20,685 bases of DNA, from assembly GCA_022729615.1 (NCBI GenBank), contig DZAQ01000010.1, positions 1 through 20,685 on the forward strand, written 5' to 3'. The notes under the pieces were generated by a model. That model did not search any database, was not told the origin of the DNA, and saw only the letters and a program-made list of their open reading frames with translations. This document shows, piece after piece, positions 1-6,444 of this stretch (position 1 is the stretch's first letter; each line of letters opens with the position of its first letter). Position numbers and translations under genes: made by a program. Origin of the DNA: Sulfurovum sp. Its GTDB lineage: Bacteria > Campylobacterota > Campylobacteria > Campylobacterales > Sulfurovaceae.

Positions 1-732
1 AGATCCCCAGATCAAGTCCGAGGATGACGGGACAAAAGAGTACTGCGCAGTATCAGTTAATATATTTTTTTCGCACCATCCCACAAGCAGCTCTTCGATC
101 GGCTCTTTGATATCCTCCACATCCACCTCATAACGCCTAGCGATCTCTTCAACTGCTGTTTGCAAATCACTCTGCTCAAGAAGCCCCAGCAAATCATACG
201 CCAAAGGGGTCATCTCTTCGAAATAGACCCTATCTTCTCCAAAATGATAATAAAGCGCAAGCGGATACTCCCCCAAGGTTTCAAAATCCCCGTAATAGAC
301 CGGATATTTGAGCACTCTTATCCGTGCGGATGGAGAGAGTCGATAGGATTTTTTCCACTCAAATGAGGCTTTTACTCCATCAAAACAGCTCATAGCAAGC
401 TCCGCTTCCCCCCACTCAAGCCACAAGAGATCTTCCAAATAGGGTAAACTCTCCTCTATCGGATACTCTTTCAAAAACTCCCCAAATTCATAAGCCATAT
501 CGCTCATCAATACCGATACTGCGCCGCGGCTCTGAAATGCGCGGATCAATTCATGCATTTGATCTCCAAGCCTGGAAGTAAGCATAGGGTAGATATTTGT
601 GATCGTCTCAAAAAATCTATGATAGACCATATCTCTATAGACTTGATGACGGTTCAAGAGAGGATTGAGCAAGGACTCATCACTATTTAAAATTTCGACA
701 AATCGCTCCATTATAGAGGCTTCGATCTTCAT
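1..732 (-). CDS. bufC: BufC/HvfC-like partner of an MNIO enzyme (DUF2063), 3' end outside window
   Basis: Partial gene: 244 codons are open from the ATG at 732 down to base 1, with no stop before the edge. The start overlaps the bufB stop as ATGA, so the two are translationally coupled. The N-terminal part looks like the DUF2063 (putative DNA-binding) family: a helical region with NRHQVYRDMVYHRFFETI near residues 23-40, followed by an acidic helical body. In characterised Hvf/bufferin systems this protein is not a DNA binder. It partners the DUF692/MNIO enzyme and helps present the precursor peptide for cysteine modification in the cytoplasm. The gene order precursor-MNIO-DUF2063 here is the strongest argument for the call. 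The family assignment comes from sequence style and context, not a profile search, and the C-terminus cannot be judged. Confidence 0.75.
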   Translation of the reverse strand, partial: MKIEASIMERFVEILNSDESLLNPLLNRHQVYRDMVYHRFFETITNIYPMLTSRLGDQMHELIRAFQSRGAVSVLMSDMAYEFGEFLKEYPIEESLPYLEDLLWLEWGEAELAMSCFDGVKASFEWKKSYRLSPSARIRVLKYPVYYGDFETLGEYPLALYYHFGEDRVYFEEMTPLAYDLLGLLEQSDLQTAVEEIARRYEVDVEDIKEPIEELLVGWCEKNILTDTAQYSFVPSSSDLIWGS

Positions 733-1544
733 CTGACCGCCTCCACTATCTGTTTTAGGGTACGAAACTCTTCCATCAAAACATCTAATGGCGGAATATT
801 ATTGTCCCTCTCGATCATCACGGGAGCTTGATGGGTGCGCAATGTCCGCCCCAATAGACGCCACACTTCATCACAGATCGCTTCACCGTGCGTATCGAGC
901 AGCAGCTCCTCCTCAGGATACTCCAAATGCCCGGCGATATGCATATACGCTACCCGTGATGGAGGGATCTGCGCGATATAGCGATCTGGATCAAAGCGAT
1001 GATTGACCGAATTGACATAGACATTGTTCACATCGAGCAAGAGACGGGTATCGGATCGCTCCAGCACTTCACAGAGGAAATCGACCTCGCGCATCTCGCT
1101 ATAGGGGCTGATGTAATAGCTGGCATTCTCCAAGATCAATGGGCGCTCCAATGCATCTTGCACCATATTGATTTTTTCGCACAGATGGCGTACCATCGCT
1201 TCTGTCATCGGCAAGGGGAGCAGCTCATAGGTTTGCCTGCCATAGAGCGCCGAAAAGCTCAAATGCTCCGAGTAGTGTTCGATACCGTACCGATCCAAAA
1301 AAGCCTTCATCTGTCTCAAAAAGCTTTTATCCATCGGTTCAGGTGAGCCGATCGAGAGAGAGACGCCATGGGCTACCACGGCATACTCACTCACTATCTT
1401 CTCAAATTGTTCAGCATAGCGATAAGGGACGGAAAACCAATTTTCCGGTGTGACCTCTATCCACTCCGGACGCTCATCTAGTTCGCCAAATGATGCGATA
1501 AATTCCCGACGCAGACCCAGTCCGCATCCGCTGATTCCCCTCAT
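729..1544 (-). CDS. bufB: DUF692 / MNIO peptide-modifying enzyme (BufB/HvfB-like)
   Basis: A 271-residue TIM-barrel protein of the DUF692 family, now called MNIO (multinuclear non-haem iron oxidative enzymes). Characterised members use two or three iron ions and oxygen to turn cysteines of a small precursor into oxazolone/thioamide or thiooxazole groups. Likely metal ligands visible in order are H59 (VVAHGVSLS), H94 (SEHLSFS), E139 (LENASYY), D171 and N173 (LLLDVNNVYVN), H202 and H206 (YMHIAGH), D217 and H219 (DTHGEA) and E245 (MIERDNN), all standard family motifs. Length is normal. It starts nine bases after the bufA stop and overlaps bufC by four bases, so the three genes form one transcription unit. 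The substrate is almost certainly the adjacent KCG-containing peptide; the exact chemistry is inferred. Confidence 0.93.
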   Translation of the reverse strand: MRGISGCGLGLRREFIASFGELDERPEWIEVTPENWFSVPYRYAEQFEKIVSEYAVVAHGVSLSIGSPEPMDKSFLRQMKAFLDRYGIEHYSEHLSFSALYGRQTYELLPLPMTEAMVRHLCEKINMVQDALERPLILENASYYISPYSEMREVDFLCEVLERSDTRLLLDVNNVYVNSVNHRFDPDRYIAQIPPSRVAYMHIAGHLEYPEEELLLDTHGEAICDEVWRLLGRTLRTHQAPVMIERDNNIPPLDVLMEEFRTLKQIVEAVR

Positions 1545-1553
1545 CCCTGATCC

Positions 1554-1739
1554 CTATTTTTTATTTCCGCACTTCGCTGTACCGCATTTGGCAGTTGTCG
1601 TATTGACCTCTTTGGTATCTTTTTTCATTCCACCGCATTTACCGGCGCCGCATTTGCCTGCTGCTTCAGCTGCCATCGCCATCGGCGCACCCATCAACGA
1701 TACTCCAAGTACCATTGCCGCTATATTTTTTCGTTTCAT
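1554..1739 (-). CDS. bufA: Bufferin/HvfA-like metallophore precursor peptide
   Basis: A 61-residue precursor. Residues 1-24 form a Sec signal peptide (basic MKRKN, hydrophobic core, Ala-rich end with probable cleavage near A23/A24), so the mature peptide is about 37 residues and exported. It has exactly four cysteines, C30, C35, C52 and C57, each in Lys-Cys-Gly. They lie in two pairs, GKCGAGKCG and AKCGTAKCG, separated by a linker rich in Lys, Asp and Thr. HvfA proteins carry repeated EGKCG sites whose cysteines are oxidised by the MNIO enzyme to bind Cu(I), and bufferins bind copper after similar modification. The start at 1739 was chosen over an upstream in-frame codon at 1781 because it has an AGGAT ribosome site and begins a clean signal peptide. 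The upstream codon lies within the promoter. Expected role: buffering copper or another thiophilic metal in the periplasm. Confidence 0.85.
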   Translation of the reverse strand: MKRKNIAAMVLGVSLMGAPMAMAAEAAGKCGAGKCGGMKKDTKEVNTTTAKCGTAKCGNKK

Positions 1740-1772
1740 CTGATATCCTTTTAAAAAATGTAACACATTTGT

Positions 1773-1778
1773 ATTATA
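1773..1778 (-). promoter_or_regulatory. Promoter -10 box for bufABC
   Basis: A perfect TATAAT on the minus strand is preceded by a T-rich run (TTTTTGTG) and no recognisable -35, the usual sigma-70 promoter form in Campylobacterota. It would give a leader of roughly 25-30 bases before the bufA ATG. The 152-base spacer from the HAD gene to bufA is otherwise AT-rich, and no metal-regulator operator could be recognised. Confidence 0.7.
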
Positions 1779-1891
1779 CACAAAAATAAGTAAATAGAAT
1801 TATATGTTATCTGTTAATATATTGTTTATATTATTTTTGATTTTAATTGATACTTATATTACTGAGACGCTAGGCTTATAAAGCCGTTTAT

Positions 1892-2521
1892 TTATTCAAA
1901 AACCTGCAAAACTTTATGATGGAGCGCATCAACACTCTCTAGCGCTTCCGAATGGTCGCTAAAGCCCCAATTGACCATCCAAAAATCGACACTTGCCTCT
2001 TTGGCTGCCATCGCGTCACGACTGCCGTCACCGATAAAAATCGCCTCCTTGGAGTGCATATCCAAATGCTCCAAAATGTGCAGCAGCATATCAGGATGGG
2101 GTTTGCCGCGTGCCACATCATCATAGCACGCAACAGTGTCAAAGAGATCCAAAATCCCCAAATGCGATAATGATTCGATAGTGGAGATACGATAGGCATT
2201 TGTGGCGACTGCCAATTTTGCCCCCCTTGCTTTGAGTGCGGTGAGCATATCGCCTACGCCGTCATAGAGGCGCAGCTCTTGGGTATGATAACGGGAGTAG
2301 TACTCTGAAAACCACCTCTCATGATCTTTTTTGAATCGATCCGTTCCATAGAAATGGAGTGCGGGATTCAGAGTGTGATCATTGATTTTTTCGATGATTT
2401 TTTGCGGTTCCATCGGAGGCAGATAGAGATTTTTCCTCACATAATTGATCGCGCCCGCTATCGTCATCGAGCTATCGACAAGCGTGCCGTCCATATCAAA
2501 TACGATGAGTCTCTTTTGCAC
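1892..2521 (-). CDS. HAD-family phosphatase, phosphoglycolate-phosphatase type
   Basis: A 209-residue cytoplasmic HAD hydrolase. All four motifs are present: motif I DMDGT with nucleophile D9 and acid/base D11, motif II Thr T107 (VATNA), motif III Lys K140 (RGKPHPD), and motif IV IGDGSRD with D165 and D169. The segment between motifs I and II is a helical C1 cap of the Gph/PGMB class. The start is a GTG, since the next in-frame ATG would destroy motif I. Upstream is a weak AGAAG-type ribosome site, so coupling to the preceding gene (10-base gap) may help translation. It is the last gene of the operon starting at the NifU-like gene. The substrate cannot be told from sequence: phosphoglycolate, beta-phosphoglucomutase-like sugars and 5'-nucleotides all occur in this class. 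Confidence 0.88.
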   Translation of the reverse strand: MQKRLIVFDMDGTLVDSSMTIAGAINYVRKNLYLPPMEPQKIIEKINDHTLNPALHFYGTDRFKKDHERWFSEYYSRYHTQELRLYDGVGDMLTALKARGAKLAVATNAYRISTIESLSHLGILDLFDTVACYDDVARGKPHPDMLLHILEHLDMHSKEAIFIGDGSRDAMAAKEASVDFWMVNWGFSDHSEALESVDALHHKVLQVFE

Positions 2522-2531
2522 GGTTTTTCTT

Positions 2532-3434
2532 CTATAACTTTCTGTTGATCGAGCGCAGATAAAACGAGAGACTCACCAATAGAGCAGAGATTCCTATCGT
2601 CAGATAGACCGCATAGAGGAGTTTGCTCGGATCGGTTATGGCAAATTTGAAAACCAGCATCAACGCCTCTATCGAAAGAGCGATAATGATAGAACCCAAA
2701 AAACGCACCATAGTCTGATGGATATCGCTGCTATCCTCTCTCTTGTGGTTGCCCAAAACCTCCTCTTCAAAGATCGCCTTGACCAGATCGAAAATAGCCA
2801 ACGAGAGCGTCAAAAGGATAGTGGATTCAAACATATCTTTGATACCGATCGCACCAAAATCCAATCCATGAATGAAAAAATGGCTGATCCCGCTGATAAA
2901 CAAAAATATCGCCACCATAGAGAGAGCAAGCGAAAAGGCTCCATAAGCGAATTTGCTTGTTTTCCCGAAGAGAGAATCGATCGAGCTTGGATGCACCATT
3001 TGAAGAGTATTTTTAAGAGCGATATCGATACAGACGATATAGAGCAGCTCCTCTTTGTCATTATAGATAGGATATGAAGAGGTCACCACGAGATCATTAT
3101 CCGAGAGTGATGGGTAAGGATCTGTGAGAATGCAGCGATTCTCTTTGACGGCACGGTAGTAGTATGCACGGTTGCTGAGATTGGTTCCGGCACCCTTTTT
3201 GGCAAGATCCTCTTTGACGCTCACTGTATTGGTCACCTGTATGCCGCCGGGATCGAGAATATAGATAGAGTTAAATAGCCGGATCTCTTCGCTCACCTTT
3301 TTGAGCGCCTCGATGACCGCTTCTAGTGTGATGGACGGAAGCTTGTTTGGAATATTGCGGCTGAGCAGATAGCACATATAGGCTCTCGCTTTTGGTCGTA
3401 TCTCATTGAACTCTTGTATCTCTTTGATGACCAT
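2532..3434 (-). CDS. PDC/Cache-like sensor domain protein with four membrane helices
   Basis: A 300-residue membrane protein of unknown role. Residues 1-150 look like a PDC (Cache-type) sensor fold: a long N-terminal helix, then IYILDPGGIQVTNT, then NLSNRAYYYRAVKENRC and the strand pattern VTSSYPIYND near the end, typical of small-ligand sensors. Four hydrophobic helices follow at about 163-190, 205-225, 243-268 and 272-292. This second half resembles four-helix membrane proteins such as PsiE, but only loosely. No kinase, methyl-accepting or nucleotide-cyclase domain is attached. The start is firm (AAGGAG seven bases upstream of the ATG) and leaves no membrane helix before the sensor domain, unlike ordinary extracytoplasmic Cache receptors. 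It lies 25 bases after psd and 10 bases before the HAD gene. Confidence 0.7.
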   Translation of the reverse strand: MVIKEIQEFNEIRPKARAYMCYLLSRNIPNKLPSITLEAVIEALKKVSEEIRLFNSIYILDPGGIQVTNTVSVKEDLAKKGAGTNLSNRAYYYRAVKENRCILTDPYPSLSDNDLVVTSSYPIYNDKEELLYIVCIDIALKNTLQMVHPSSIDSLFGKTSKFAYGAFSLALSMVAIFLFISGISHFFIHGLDFGAIGIKDMFESTILLTLSLAIFDLVKAIFEEEVLGNHKREDSSDIHQTMVRFLGSIIIALSIEALMLVFKFAITDPSKLLYAVYLTIGISALLVSLSFYLRSINRKL

Positions 3435-3459
3435 ACAAACACTCCTTCTTTGGATAAAA

Positions 3460-4275
3460 TCAGTTTATTTTCGCTATCTCTTCGCCAAATCTTACTTTTT
3501 GACCCTCTGTCACTTCCAATTTGAGCGCCCCTTTTTGACTCATCAAAAGTATCGTTGAACCCATTTCAAACCAGCCAAAGAGCTCCCCTTTCGCCATCTT
3601 CAAACCGCTGTACGAGTAGTGTCTCGGCTGTCTGATTTCACTATTTGTTTTTACCTGCTCTTCGAAGCTCACTACCATTTTGCCCACATTGAGCGCGCCG
3701 ACAAGCACTATCATGTGCAAATTCCCTTTGGTGTCGATGCACTCTATCACAACTCTCTCATTTTCGATGAAAAGATCATGCTTATGGCGCAGCAGCGGCA
3801 TATTGACCGGATAGAGCTTGCCGGGGATATGGGTCAAGCTCTTGATCTGCAGATCGAGCGGAATATGGTAGCGGTGATAATCTTTTGGAGAGAGGTAAAG
3901 ATTGACGAAGCTCCCGCCCTCAAGCAACGCCAATTTGGCTGCAAAGTAGTCGCCCAAAAGCGCGTCGATCCTATACTCCATCCCTTTGATCTGATATGCC
4001 CTCCCCTCTTTGATCTCGCCAAGATCGGTCACTAGGGAGTCTGCCGGAGAGATCACACTATCATCACTTTGCACGATCAGACGCTCTTTTTTCAATGCCC
4101 TGGTGAAGAGTGCGCCAAGCGTGGGATACTCCTGCGGAGGCTGAAACTCGCTCATATCAAGACCCAAAAGTGTCACATAGCTTTTGTTGATGAGCTTTTG
4201 TATCGACCGCGGAAAGGCTTTGGCGGCAAAAGAGCCAAACGCCGAAGAGATCAGCGCCGTATAGTGTCTAGCCAT
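3460..4275 (-). CDS. psd: Phosphatidylserine decarboxylase proenzyme
   Basis: A 271-residue membrane-associated enzyme that makes phosphatidylethanolamine from phosphatidylserine. The proenzyme cleaves itself at a Gly-Ser-Thr site to form the pyruvoyl cofactor: here FEMGSTILL with G239-S240, giving a large beta chain and a short alpha chain starting at S240. The Asp-His-Ser triad is present: D79 in SPADS, H134 in KDYHRYHIP, and S240. The leader residues before GST are EM rather than the common L. The start overlaps the end of the upstream ferritin-like gene by eight bases, and AAGG precedes the ATG. Length and N-terminus match the Helicobacter-type enzyme. This is a housekeeping gene, but its position between a ferritin-like gene and a sensor protein is unusual. 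Confidence 0.96.
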   Translation of the reverse strand: MARHYTALISSAFGSFAAKAFPRSIQKLINKSYVTLLGLDMSEFQPPQEYPTLGALFTRALKKERLIVQSDDSVISPADSLVTDLGEIKEGRAYQIKGMEYRIDALLGDYFAAKLALLEGGSFVNLYLSPKDYHRYHIPLDLQIKSLTHIPGKLYPVNMPLLRHKHDLFIENERVVIECIDTKGNLHMIVLVGALNVGKMVVSFEEQVKTNSEIRQPRHYSYSGLKMAKGELFGWFEMGSTILLMSQKGALKLEVTEGQKVRFGEEIAKIN

Positions 4276-5098
4276 GCTGCTTTGCCTTGTAGTAGTCGAG
4301 CGCCCTCTTCATCAGCTCTATATGGTAATCCTCTTGATTGTTGATGAAATCAAAAAATTTCGCCAGCTGGGGACTATTGGAGGCGACTGCTTGCGAGAGC
4401 TTGCGGCACTCCTCCTTGGCTGCCTTCTCCTCATCGATACCGGCAAGCAAGAAAGTCTCAAGATCGGCTACTTGATACACCTCATGCGGTACAAGGCGCG
4501 GAATACCCAAGATCCCCATCTGCGCCATCATATCCCCAAACTGCTTGAGGTGAAAGAAGCTCTCCTCGATGAGTATTTGAAAAGTCTTGTTCAGAGTGGC
4601 ATCATCGCTATGGGCTTGGAGATAGTTGTAGATCAAAATGAGCTCATACTCTTTGTAGCTCTCCTCAAAAAGAAAAATCGTCAGCGCATCCGTCGCCTCC
4701 TCACTGAGCAGTACAGAAGGAAGTTTCCTCTGCATTCCAAACGCTTCAACTTTCTCATCGGGCAAATGCGCCAAAACCTCTCGCATATAGTGAAGATCAC
4801 TGCTGATACGCGACCCAAGCGTATGGTTCAATCCAATGAGCTGCAAATCAATTTGATTGAGCCGCTGTATGATATTTTGTAATATTACACTCAATCTCTC
4901 AACCTTGATCGGGATAGAGTCGCGGTCATAATTGTAGCTCTCCCCTTCTTCGATCATTATCCCTTCTATCCAGCAAAAATGACGAAATAAAATATCCGAA
5001 AAATCAAAAAGCCTCTGTTTGCTCTGTGTTTGACTCATAAATCCGGCAGCCAGCGTACTCAGCCAAGCCTCATGTACCATGATCGCCAATGTCTTCAT
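4268..5098 (-). CDS. Ferritin-like helical protein, possible di-iron protein, function unknown
   Basis: A 276-residue, almost wholly helical protein. The C-terminal half has the spacing expected of a ferritin-like bundle: carboxylates near E145/E146 (FEESYKEYE), an E179-x3-H183 site (IEESFFHLKQF) and E256-x2-H259 (NQEDYHIELM). An N-terminal region with H40 and E45 (RHFCWIEGIMIEEGE) could belong to the same core or a second helical pair. I do not recognise a named family. The start at 5098 is chosen because AGAGGAGGGA sits just upstream and the ATG overlaps the NifU-like stop (ATGA); an upstream in-frame codon at 5122 lies inside that gene. Being coupled to an iron-sulfur scaffold suggests iron storage or iron donation, but that is inference from context. 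Confidence 0.6.
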   Translation of the reverse strand: MKTLAIMVHEAWLSTLAAGFMSQTQSKQRLFDFSDILFRHFCWIEGIMIEEGESYNYDRDSIPIKVERLSVILQNIIQRLNQIDLQLIGLNHTLGSRISSDLHYMREVLAHLPDEKVEAFGMQRKLPSVLLSEEATDALTIFLFEESYKEYELILIYNYLQAHSDDATLNKTFQILIEESFFHLKQFGDMMAQMGILGIPRLVPHEVYQVADLETFLLAGIDEEKAAKEECRKLSQAVASNSPQLAKFFDFINNQEDYHIELMKRALDYYKAKQHG

Positions 5099-5550
5099 AT
5101 TCCCTCCTCTTTTGGTGTGCAACTCTGTGTGATTTGATAGGTTATCGCCGGATAGTCCGGATCCTCTTTGCGGGCTTCATGGGTATCCAAAGCTGCTTGA
5201 AGCGCCAATGCTACCATTTCGGTGCAGGCGGCATCTTGGGGCGGAACACCCCCAAGAATACGCATCGTCGTATCGACCAGTTCATAGGCTCGCGCGATCC
5301 CCAGCCCCTTCGCCTCTTCCGTGATGATAGAACCCGCAACTACGGTCGTCATGCAGCCGATCGCCTGAAAGCGGATATCACCTATCACCGGCTCACCGTT
5401 TGATTCCGTAATTTTGAGAGAGATTACCACTTTTTCGCCGTTATCAGGGTTTTTGCCTACCCCTTGGCTGTTGAAATCCTCCAAAATACCGTAGTTTTTG
5501 GGCTCCATCATATGTTCGATCAATTGGGCATTCATATCCGTATCTGCCAC
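5095..5550 (-). CDS. IscU/NifU N-terminal-type iron-sulfur scaffold, lacking the first cluster cysteine
   Basis: A protein of 151 residues (GTG start at 5550) or 146 (ATG at 5535) of the IscU/NifU-N family, on which iron-sulfur clusters are assembled in the cytoplasm. Family landmarks are the N-terminal MMEPKNYGIL helix, FQAIGC with C66, and DAACTEMVALALQAAL with C109. The first cluster site, normally N-P-x-C-G-D, reads NPDNGE here, so Cys is N37 and Asp is E39. There is an extra C144 near the C-terminus. GTG at 5550 is preferred because GAGGGGG lies five bases upstream, whereas the ATG has only a poor site. It heads the operon and overlaps the ferritin-like gene. It could be a specialised carrier or storage form rather than a full scaffold. 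Confidence 0.85.
   Translation of the reverse strand: MADTDMNAQLIEHMMEPKNYGILEDFNSQGVGKNPDNGEKVVISLKITESNGEPVIGDIRFQAIGCMTTVVAGSIITEEAKGLGIARAYELVDTTMRILGGVPPQDAACTEMVALALQAALDTHEARKEDPDYPAITYQITQSCTPKEEGI
5101..5110 (-). promoter_or_regulatory. Strong ribosome binding site deciding the ferritin-like start
   Basis: On the minus strand the bases read AGAGGAGGGA, ending two bases before the ATG at 5098. This near-perfect Shine-Dalgarno site lies inside the last codons of the NifU-like gene and fixes the start of the ferritin-like gene. It suggests that protein is made in amounts at least equal to the scaffold. Confidence 0.75.
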
Positions 5551-5631
5551 ACTATCCCCCTCTGTGATTTCAAGATAATTGAAGATTGAATTGTGGATAA
5601 TACCATATCTTCTCTGACAAAGGCTCTCACG
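5551..5631 (+). promoter_or_regulatory. Divergent promoter region between NifU-like operon and exonuclease gene
   Basis: This 81-base spacer separates two divergent genes and must hold both promoters. The best -10 candidates overlap at 5596-5602: GATAAT on the plus strand for the exonuclease and TATTAT on the minus strand for the NifU-like operon. Neither has a clear -35. If both are used, the two promoters would compete for polymerase. Confidence 0.3.
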
Positions 5632-6372
5632 ATGGCTCTTTATATTCTTTTTGATACCGAAACCACCGGCAATCAAGCGGACGACCGTATCATACAAATA
5701 GGCGGGATGATCTTGCGAGGCAACTCACAAATAGATATCTACAGCGAACTCTGTCTTGCTGATATCCCGATCAAGGTAGAGGCGATGGAGGTGCACCACA
5801 TCACCCCGGATATTATCGCGGATAAGCCGCCGCTCACCCAGACGGATTTTTACAAAAAGATCACGCAACACAACCAAAAAGAGAACTACCTCATCGCACA
5901 CAATATCACTTTTGATCTAGGAATGCTCACCAAAGAGGGGTTTGAAAACCGCTACACCCTCATCGATACCGTCCGATGCGCCAAACATCTCTTCGCCGAG
6001 CTGCCCTATCATCGCCTCCAGTATCTGCGATACTCGCTTGGACTCTACCGACAAGAGCAGAGTGAAGCTGACAAATTGGGGATTACTATCAAGGCACACG
6101 ATGCGATCGGCGATGTATTGATCATGAAACTCTTGCTTTCTAAGATAGTAGAGAGGGCGAAGGAGCGATTTCCCGGTACAGATGTCATGCAAAAGCTTGC
6201 CGAACTTACAAATACTCCTGTTTTGATGCACTATTTCAAGTTTGGAAAATACAAAGAGAGACTCATAGAAGAGATAGCTAGAGAAGACAGGGGATACCTC
6301 CTTTGGATGCGAAAAAATTTGGAACTCGATGAGGATCTAAGCTATACGCTTGAATATTATCTCAACTCTTGA
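5632..6372 (+). CDS. DEDDh 3'-5' exonuclease with ExoX-like C-terminal domain
   Basis: A 246-residue cytoplasmic nuclease. The DnaQ-type exonuclease domain covers about residues 3-172, with catalytic residues D8 and E10 (FDTETTG), D95 (HNITFDLGML), H156 and D161 (HDAIGD), a complete DEDDh set. The tail, about 198-240, has FGKYKERLIEEIAREDRGYL and WMRKNL, the pattern of the ExoX-like C-terminal domain. It probably degrades DNA from 3' ends in repair, or trims RNA; it does not look like the polymerase III epsilon subunit because that lacks this tail. The ATG at 5632 is preferred over a GTG at 5593, since the domain begins right after it and AAAGG lies upstream. It stands alone on the plus strand, divergent from the NifU-like operon. 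Confidence 0.9.
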   Translation: MALYILFDTETTGNQADDRIIQIGGMILRGNSQIDIYSELCLADIPIKVEAMEVHHITPDIIADKPPLTQTDFYKKITQHNQKENYLIAHNITFDLGMLTKEGFENRYTLIDTVRCAKHLFAELPYHRLQYLRYSLGLYRQEQSEADKLGITIKAHDAIGDVLIMKLLLSKIVERAKERFPGTDVMQKLAELTNTPVLMHYFKFGKYKERLIEEIAREDRGYLLWMRKNLELDEDLSYTLEYYLNS

Positions 6373-6406
6373 CAGCGATTTGTAATAAAACTTACCGACT
6401 TTAGGA

Positions 6407-6412
6407 TACAAT
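6407..6412 (+). promoter_or_regulatory. Possible -10 box for the Omp85-like gene
   Basis: TACAAT lies 32 bases before the start codon in the 72-base spacer after the exonuclease gene. No -35 at proper spacing is seen. It could serve the Omp85-truD group. Confidence 0.35.
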
Positions 6413-6444
6413 CTCAACTACCGATAAACCAAGGAAAGTCTCAA

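Noticed and set aside
999..1346. 115-codon plus-strand open frame
   Set aside because: Antisense of the DUF692 gene.
1873..1885. GGCTT-ATA-AAGCC hairpin as a terminator for the HAD gene
   Set aside because: The stem is only five bases and no T-run follows on the minus strand, where it would be needed.
4274..4882. 202-codon plus-strand open frame
   Set aside because: It lies wholly opposite the ferritin-like gene, has no ribosome site, and its translation has no domain features. The minus-strand gene has overlaps and a strong ribosome site.
6369..6374. TTGACA as a -35 for the Omp85-like gene
   Set aside because: It is 32 bases from the nearest -10 candidate, far beyond the usual 16-18, and overlaps the exonuclease stop codon.
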